DNA of 14,514 nt from Euperipatoides rowelli (taxonomy: Eukaryota > Onychophora > Udeonychophora > Euonychophora > Peripatopsidae), in NCBI GenBank assembly GCA_003024985.2, contig PXIH01S0000621.1; one strand, written 5' to 3'. The translations under genes and the position numbers were made by a program. The notes under the pieces were generated by a model. That model saw only the letters and a list, made by a program, of their open reading frames with translations. It ran no database searches and was not told where the DNA came from. Positions 8,948 through 14,514 of this stretch are shown here, one piece after another; the stretch's first letter is position 1, and the number at the start of each line of letters is the position of its first letter.

Positions 8948-8984
8948 TAAATATGTGTAATAATGAAATTATTACACATATTTA
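8948..8984. repeat. Perfect 17-bp hairpin, 3-base loop
   Basis: TAAATATGTGTAATAAT (8948-8964) and ATTATTACACATATTTA (8968-8984) are exact reverse complements around the loop GAA. Such a long perfect palindrome is unexpected by chance even in AT-rich DNA. It sits just before the tandem repeat. Confidence 0.9.
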
Positions 8985-9457
8985 TGTTCTATTTTTTATC
9001 AGGAATTTCAATATATAAAGAAAAAAAAATTTCCAACAAACAGATTTTTTTTTAATGATTATTTTTCTAAATGTCGGAATTTGTTATACGCTTGTATTTA
9101 CTGTATGTCTAGATAATGCATTGCTAAATATTTCAAAATCTATAACAAAAAAATCTTAAATAGTATTTTTACTCTATATTTTATCAGGAATTTTAATATA
9201 TAAAGAAAAAAAATTCCAACAAACAGATTTTTTTTTATGATTTTTTTTTCTAAATGTTGGCATTCATTATGCTTGTATTTACTACATGACCAAATAATAC
9301 ATTGTTAAATATTTGAAAATCTATAATAGATAGAAAAAAAACCTAAATAGTATTTTCCGTTCTATTTTTTTATCAGGAATTTTAATATATTAAGAAAAAA
9401 AAATTCCAACAAAACAGATTTTTTTTATGATTTTTTTTTCCAAATGTTGGCTATTAA
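8985..9457. repeat. Tandem repeat, 185-189 bp unit, about 2.5 copies
   Basis: TTATCAGGAATTT recurs starting at 8996, 9181 and 9370. Each is followed by AATATAT(A/T)AAGAAAAAAA, AATTCCAACAAA(A)CAGATTTTTTT and (T/C)AAATGT(C/T)GG. The first two units continue with matching GCTTGTATTTACT and AATATTT(C/G)AAAATCTATAA blocks. The third unit stops after the AAATGTTGG block. Confidence 0.9.
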
Positions 9458-9864
9458 AAAAAGCCAGTTTATCTTAGATTTTCTCTGTCGGTTGAGATAG
9501 AATTTTTTGGTTTTGATTTTTGGAATCTGCATTAAATTCTGATTTTAAAAATATAAGTTTATTCCTAAATCTTTTATAATATTTGTATTACGCTACCTGA
9601 AAGTTAATATTATTACATCAGCAGGCACATGTAAAATTTATGACAGCACTCTCGCTCGTAGGTTAATAAAAGAAAATGTTAAAAATATGACTATTAATCA
9701 ATAGCCAAACCTTAATCCTAAAAATCTTTGACAATCCCTGAACATGAACCTCCGCCTCGGAGAACACACTCGATGATAAAACCTTAAACCTACTCGGATC
9801 CTATATCAGACTCGTATGAATCACAATGGTGGGAAGGTAAGGAGGGATGGAAGAAAAAGTATTT

Positions 9865-10045
9865 TACTTCAACTAGTTAAAATCAGTTTAAACTAAGTTC
9901 GATTAAAACTGCAAAATATTAATAACTAGCTATAACTAGTTGCAGAAATATGGTTAGTTATATTTAGTTTTGACTAACTAATCTTTCTGATATACCATCG
10001 ATAATAATTTTAGTTTCCGCTAGTTAAAATTAGTTTTAATCCATT
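9865..10045. repeat. Cluster of AACTAGTT / TTAGTTA motifs
   Basis: TAGTTAAAATCAGTTT near 9874 and TAGTTAAAATTAGTTT near 10021 frame several further ACTAGTT, TAACTAGC and TTAGTTA words, some mutually inverted. The arrangement is irregular, so it is recorded as a motif cluster, not a defined element. Confidence 0.4.
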
Positions 10046-10072
10046 TTGTATAGAAACTGTAACATATTTACA

Positions 10073-10095
10073 GTATATATATATATATACACACA
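10073..10095. repeat. TA/CA microsatellite
   Basis: Roughly eight TA units run directly into a short ACACAC tract. Confidence 0.85.
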
Positions 10096-11408
10096 GTGTT
10101 TTTTTTTAAACCAGTCATATAATTTTCCTGGTTTTAAAATATAAAAGTTTCCTATAGCTCAATTCAAAAGTAAAGATATATGCATATTTATCTGGTTCCC
10201 ACACTTTTGGCATGAAATATTTTTACGTAACTATCCAGTTCCGCAGTGAAAGGGTCAAGTACTAAAATATTTATCAAGCAAGTTTATTCCATCATAAAGT
10301 CTTGCACTCATTTTGCTAAATCATTTATAGATAGTCAGCAAACAGTTTATGCATAATGCAACTGAACTCAACATTTTTATTGCTTCTTAATAAGTGCATG
10401 GATAGATAACAATAGGTGGCGCTGCGATTGCAGAATCAAAATGGTTTCTATGCAATAAAAGGCTTACTGTGTCCTGTAGTTTCATCATATTTGGGGATTA
10501 ATTATTCGAGATTTCCTTAACCCCACACTTTCAGACTGATGGATTAAACAGGAATGTTCAATAGCATGGTCACAACGTTGCTGAACATAAAACTTCGAGC
10601 CTTTATTCTTTGGGGGTATGTTTACAATTGTTTTTGACAAAGATCAACCTATTTTAAGTCAAGAATTTATGAAGTTTTTAGTGCAGTATAACTTCCGAAA
10701 TCTAGCTCTGGTCATCCCCAATCACTGGATTAGCTGAAAAGGCAGTGAAAAATAACAATTAATGACAAAATACAATAAATCTGTGATTTGTGGCATAAAG
10801 GGGAATATTATTACATAATTAACCATCACTAGCTGAACTATTGGTGATACTGAACATATGAAAAACTGCTTTAAACTTTTAAGGCAAAGCCAACAAAATT
10901 TAGCCAAAATACCTACTATGACTTTCAACTAATGGCTCTCTAGACAGAGATCCAACAATGAATAGATAGACCACAGAGAACTGTTATAAGAGAACAAGTA
11001 ACATCCTGCTCTTTTAATAGTGAAATAGAAGTGAATCTAAAAAAAAATGTATATCATGTAAGAAAGCTGACAAAGATTTCAGAAAGGTACCAGAAGGTTC
11101 ACGATTAAAAAAATATTATTTACACAAATTAAAAAACTCAAACGTTTTTTTTTTTTTTTAAATGAACTTTGACTATTTGCTTCCTGAACTCAACTTGAAA
11201 GAAATCGTAAATTACAACAACATTGAAGATCCCGAAAATAAAATGATTGGGAATACTGGTGCATGTTTTTTTTTTATTTACTGTCAAAATAATAATTGTA
11301 TGATTATTTAATAATAATTTTCAATAAATCTTTAAATTGCATCACAATATCTACCTTCAGTTAATTAAATGCACCTGTTTTAATTATATCTGTTCCGTTT
11401 CTTTACAG

Positions 11409-11467
11409 GTTTGGTACTATAACTTCCACAAAAGCAATACTTGATAAGAACACCAATCAATGTAAAG
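11409..11467 (+). CDS. RBMS (shep-like): RBMS/shep-family protein, exon encoding the middle of RRM1
   Basis: This 59-bp exon completes the split Gln codon (ca|g) of the previous exon and encodes FGTITSTKAILDKNTNQCK plus the first base of the next Gly codon (residues 52-70 of the visible protein). STKAILDK and NQCKGYGF are typical of RRM1 in this family: the strand 2/3 region running into RNP1. The acceptor is ctttacag at 11408 and the donor is G|gtaagt at 11468, both strong. The phase is 2 in and 1 out, and it joins both neighbours without frame loss. The Q-C-K/G junction places intron 2 inside RNP1, splitting K-G from YGFVDF. Identification rests on the protein match and on the perfect splice phasing. 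Confidence 0.94.
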
Positions 11468-12246
11468 GTAAGTCATCATCGCTCATTAAATAATTGGTAT
11501 ATATCATTATTAATCTTGATTTGATGTGGAATTTTTTTTTTTTTTTTTTTTATAAGTGTATACCAGTTTACGTCGTAAACAAAAGTTTATTGTTAATAAA
11601 TGATTAAAAGCATGTGTTGTCCTCGTTAAATACAGTAAAACATATCTTTTGCATTACATACATTTTACAGCAGTCCTTTTAATAAACCTCCTTTAATCCT
11701 TTCCACTCCAAAGTCGATTCTGAGTAGACATTTCTAATTTTGCAGGTGTGTTCTTTACTCAGCATAATGCCCACTTTTTTGTCTCTTATTTGCCATTCCA
11801 AACTGACAAACATTCAACTAAGGCCCCTCCCATCATTTATCTGTCAAAAAACAATCAAGAAATCTGTGTTTACAATTTTATTTTAAATTTTGATTCAAAT
11901 AATTGATATTTTCAGAAAAACGGGCTGGAGTGGAAAGGGGGCTAATATTAATGATGGTAAGGTGAATGTGAGTTAATATTATATTTGGATTGCATCCATT
12001 TTTATTACAGTTGGATTTAAAATTCTCTTGTAAGGGCTTGCATCAATGATATAACAATTCAATTGAATTTTTAGCTAACATTTTTAGTTTTTTTTTTTTG
12101 GTCTGTGAGAATCTTTTTATTCCTTATTAAAACATGCATTTAATTGAGATTAAGTTGGCTATTCCATTTAATCTTTAAAAGAAATTCTTACAGATAATTT
12201 GTTTCCTATGAATAATATAAAATTAACTTGAATATTTTTTCTTTAG
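11468..12246 (+). other. RBMS intron (phase 1, 779 bp)
   Basis: Donor gtaagt, acceptor ctttag. The intron interrupts RRM1 RNP1 between Lys and YGFVDF. It carries a 20-base T run at 11532-11551 and a short terminal-inverted-repeat element at 11697-11941; the rest is plain AT-rich sequence. Confidence 0.92.
11697..11941. mobile_element. Short MITE with 13-bp perfect inverted ends (piggyBac-like), about 245 bp
   Basis: CCTTTCCACTCCA (11698-11710) is the exact reverse complement of TGGAGTGGAAAGG (11926-11938). The left flank is TTAA (11693-11696) and the right flank is CTAA (11942-11945) after extra G residues, consistent with a one-base-decayed TTAA duplication. The CC(C)TTT start also fits piggyBac-like ends. 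There is no coding potential. It lies wholly within the 779-bp intron and accounts for about a third of it. Confidence 0.65.
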
Positions 12247-12338
12247 GTTATGGGTTTGTTGATTTTGAGTCGCCGATTGCAGCAGAGAATGCAGTCAAGG
12301 CTCTGCAAGCCCAGGGGGTGCAGGCACAAATGGCCAAG
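12247..12338 (+). CDS. RBMS (shep-like): RBMS/shep-family protein, exon encoding RNP1 and the end of RRM1
   Basis: The exon finishes the split Gly codon (g|gt) and continues [19 protein letters not shown], then [11 protein letters not shown], ending residue 101. KGYGFVDF is the RRM1 RNP1 octamer (residues 70-77) whose aromatic residues stack on RNA bases. The GVQAQMAK ending is a signature of the RBMS family and leads into the short linker before RRM2. The acceptor is ttctttag at 12246. The donor is unusual: AAG|gtctgg has C at +3 and no G at +5, so it is weak compared with the gtaagt donors of the three other exons. It still ends exactly on a codon boundary that joins in frame to the next exon's [10 protein letters not shown]. 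The exact 3' edge is therefore well supported by protein continuity although the site is suboptimal. Confidence 0.94.
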
Positions 12339-12454
12339 GTCTGGAGTTTTATATTTTTCTCTAAATAAAATGAAAATAACTCTATTTTATTAAGTATAGT
12401 GGAGTATAATATGGGTCATTATTGTATAGGTAATAACGAAATAACACATCAGGG

Positions 12455-12486
12455 TATACACATATAACAGATTTTATATGTGTATA
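12455..12486. repeat. Perfect 13-bp hairpin, 6-base loop
   Basis: TATACACATATAA (12455-12467) and TTATATGTGTATA (12474-12486) are exact reverse complements around CAGATT. The right arm runs into a TA microsatellite. Confidence 0.85.
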
Positions 12487-12499
12487 TATATATATATAT
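12483..12499. repeat. TA microsatellite
   Basis: About eight TA units directly after the 12455-12486 hairpin arm. Confidence 0.85.
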
Positions 12500-14189
12500 T
12501 ATGTTGGTGAATCTTTTTTAATTTCCCCCTGTAAGCTCGTTTCCAAACCTTCATATAATCATTACGATATATTTTCTTTTGCTTTACCGAAATCTAATGC
12601 TAATTATTACATAATCCCCTTACATAATTTAGATTTTGATCCATAGTTCCCCATTTACAAGGCTCTTACTTGCTTATAAATACAATTCAATCGGCAGATG
12701 GATATTCTCCCTCCTCCTGTCTAGTTATTATTGGTTGACATATTGCGTTTCTTCTTAATTTATCTTTGCAATAGGCCTAATGGCTCCAAAATTAGCAACT
12801 TCATGTAAGACTTATTTACTAGCTTACTTTTTAAAACTAGTGGGACGGATTGTCTGCTTATGAAACTTAATCCAAATTTAATCAAAGGAAACATTAGTGC
12901 TAAGAATTCTATGCATACGGTACTATTAGAAGGACTAATAGGTGATAATCCAGTGTTGCTACTTCGTAGACATATTTCAACTCAGGAAATGAATTAGGCT
13001 ACTTGCAAATTTTTCCATGTTGTCTTTTTCTCTTTCACTTATACAAGTATAAGTTTTCTTCTATCTCCATACCTTTCTAAATTTAATTCAAGTATTCTAC
13101 TATTACCTATTATCAGTATTAACATTGTTTGAACATCTTTGACCATATATAGAAACAGTTTAAGTGTATGTTTGCTGTATATATGAACATTCAAACTAAA
13201 ACCTTGACTGAAGATGGGACACAGTTTCACATATTGGTTGTTATTATATTGCTTTATAACTGCAAAAAAAATTAAAAGGGTAAGGATTAAAAGGAAACAT
13301 TATAAGATGAAATGAAAATCTAAAATTGTTCTTTGAGATAGTCTGATGTCCTGATTTCTCGCATTGTTATGCGTTCACCTTGAATAAAAGATAAATACCT
13401 GTATTTATAATGTAAACGGAAGCATCCATTAGTTAACCCCACTAAATAACAACTTTTATCATGTATGATCCTTATTGGATTGGTCAATAGGACATTTTTT
13501 AATAGGCTAATAGCCTTTCGTGTCATGAGAATCTATACTCAAGTGAACAAATTGTCACGTTAAAAGCTACAGAACAAATATTTATTAAATTATATTCATT
13601 TCAACTTCTATTCAAGGTCTAATAAGACAAGAAGATGAAAATTTTAAGGATTACAATTGTTGTTCACGGATCTCACAAATTATTAGTTATTATAAGCTCA
13701 TTATTTAAAATGGCATTTGGGATTATTTACTCTTGTTTAGTAACAAAATTAACACCTATGATGTCATCAGGGTTGAAACTAATCGCTAAATCTAAATAGG
13801 ATTACATGTTGTTATAGAATATTTTCCATAAAACTATAATATGCATAAAAAACATGGTTAGTCCATCAAGTTGATTAATTAAATGTGCACTTTGGCCATA
13901 TTTGTATACTTTTAAGTAAAGTAATTTATAGCAGCCTTCTAATTGTAATTCAATTTAATCATGTGACTAACTCTGATATTATAGATATTTGTTTTGTTAC
14001 TGACCAAGAGAATTTAAACACAATTGTCACTTTAATTAATCAAAAATAATTTAAAATAACATGGACATTTATTACATTAAATTAATTAAACAAATAATAC
14101 CCAAATAAATTGTGAGGGCTAAACAGTTTTTTAATTTACATATAATACACTGTTGTTAAAATTTATAATTTTATTTTTTATTTGTTTAG

Positions 14190-14347
14190 CAACAGGAACA
14201 AGATCCTACAAATTTATACCTTGCCAATCTGCCTTTGAGCATGACAGAAACAGATTTAGAATCAATGTTAACCCCATATGGAACTGTTATCTCTACGCGG
14301 ATCTTACGGGATAATAATAGTCATAGCAGGGGTGTTGGTTTTGCACG
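14190..14347 (+). CDS. RBMS (shep-like): RBMS/shep-family protein, exon encoding the inter-RRM linker and most of RRM2
   Basis: The exon encodes 52 codons plus 2 bases (residues 102-153 and a partial Arg). It opens with [18 protein letters not shown], the near-invariant RBMS/shep linker and RRM2 RNP2 (LYLANL, residues 110-115). TETDLESML forms the first helix, then comes [12 protein letters not shown], and the exon ends inside RNP1 (SRGVGFA-R). The acceptor is a T-rich tract ending tttag at 14189. The donor is CG|gtaagt, phase 2, so the next exon should complete Arg and probably continue with Met-Glu as in relatives (family expectation). The remainder of RRM2 and the Gln/Pro/Ala-rich C-terminal region of this family lie beyond 14514. 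Confidence 0.94.
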
Positions 14348-14412
14348 GTAAGTTCACATTTTATCATCCTAAATAATAATGTTACATAAACGTCATCAAC
14401 ATTACTGTACCG

Positions 14413-14514
14413 ATTTTAATGATTGATGTGTCATTTTAAAGATTGATGTGTCATTTTAATGATTGATGTGTCATTTTAATGATGTGTCATTTTAATGATT
14501 GATGTGTCATTTTA
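14413..14514. repeat. 20-bp minisatellite, running off the window
   Basis: The unit GATTGATGTGTCATTTTAAT starts at 14421, 14441 and 14461. A 16-base variant lacking GATT follows at 14481, and another unit starts at 14497 and is cut by the window end. It begins about 65 bases after the donor at 14348, inside the next intron. Confidence 0.93.

Larger units (their letters stand above)
8859..10254. mobile_element. Possible piggyBac-like element with diverged ends, 1396 bp
   Basis: The left boundary is TTAA (8855-8858) followed by CCTTTGAGCGGGTGCG. The reverse complement of the right boundary reads CCCTTTCACTGCGGAACTGG, flanked by TCAA (10255-10258). The shared features are CC(C)TTT, a following GCGG and the near-TTAA flanks, which fit a worn piggyBac-like pair. 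The ends align poorly beyond about 12 bases. The interior holds a hairpin and a tandem repeat but no reading frame. Confidence 0.3.
7944..11408 (+). other. RBMS intron (phase 2, 3465 bp)
   Basis: The intron runs from donor gtaagt to acceptor tttacag and splits the Gln codon at residue 51 within RRM1. It contains a possible Helitron-like 5' terminus (8208-8300), a G-rich patch (8330-8354), a perfect 17-bp hairpin, a 185-189 bp tandem repeat, an AACTAGTT-type motif cluster and a TA/CA microsatellite. Nothing recognisable was seen in 10260-11400 apart from A/T runs. Confidence 0.9.
12339..14189 (+). other. RBMS intron (phase 0, 1851 bp)
   Basis: The intron lies between RRM1 and RRM2, with a weak gtctgg donor and a T-rich tttag acceptor. 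It contains a perfect 13-bp hairpin and a TA microsatellite near 12455-12500. From 12500 to 14150 nothing recognisable was seen apart from AT-rich sequence; the short minus-strand open frames at 13039-13230 and 13320-13526 have no recognisable protein content. Confidence 0.9.

Noticed and set aside
10405-10425. Second CTCF-like word (AGGTGGCGCTGCG)
   Set aside because: The CCAC half of the core is missing, so it was not listed as a site.
10722-10928. 68-residue minus-strand open frame in an intron
   Set aside because: Hydrophobic AT-driven composition, no family signature, no supporting splice or promoter signals.
13039-13526. Two minus-strand open frames of 63 and 68 residues
   Set aside because: Short, unrelated to known motifs, within an AT-rich intron; expected by chance.

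Overview
This is an animal nuclear genomic window, very rich in A+T. It covers the middle of one spliced gene on the + strand and has no long open reading frame. Four short exons join in perfect phase into 461 coding bases: 7792-7943, 11409-11467, 12247-12338 and 14190-14347. They encode 153 codons plus 2 bases of an RNA-binding protein of the RBMS / alan shepard (shep) family. The first RRM is complete and the second is cut by the window end. The gene starts left of the window, because the first visible exon follows an acceptor with an in-frame TAG directly before it. It continues past 14514. The protein reads as intermediate between vertebrate RBMS1-3 and Drosophila shep. With the large introns and the repeat types, this suggests a lophotrochozoan, perhaps a gastropod mollusc; the host assignment is inference.

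Layout. 1-7791 is upstream intron. It holds a partial copy of a TTAA-flanked DNA element (to 536), a mostly featureless AT-rich stretch with G-rich patches (537-2432), and a 170-bp higher-order satellite array (2433-4160) split at 3441-4070 by a second, complete copy of the TTAA element. It continues with a Helitron-like 3' end plus tRNA-like box A (4891-5021), an inverted partner arm (5156-5246), and a degenerate hAT-type element (5247-7059) that itself contains a Harbinger-like MITE (5810-6496).

The 3465-bp intron after the first exon holds a possible Helitron-like 5' end, a perfect 17-bp hairpin, a 185-189 bp tandem repeat and possible piggyBac-like termini. The 779-bp intron carries a short element with 13-bp perfect inverted ends (11697-11941). 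The 1851-bp intron holds a TA microsatellite and a perfect 13-bp hairpin. The last intron begins with a 20-bp minisatellite that runs off the window.

No rRNA, tRNA gene, CRISPR array or bacterial-type operon is present. Single unresolved bases (n) at 1004, 1764 and 8260 show a draft-quality consensus. The unusual content is the layered repeat architecture: element inside satellite, and MITE inside hAT beside a Helitron end. All of it sits in the introns of a conserved RNA-binding gene.
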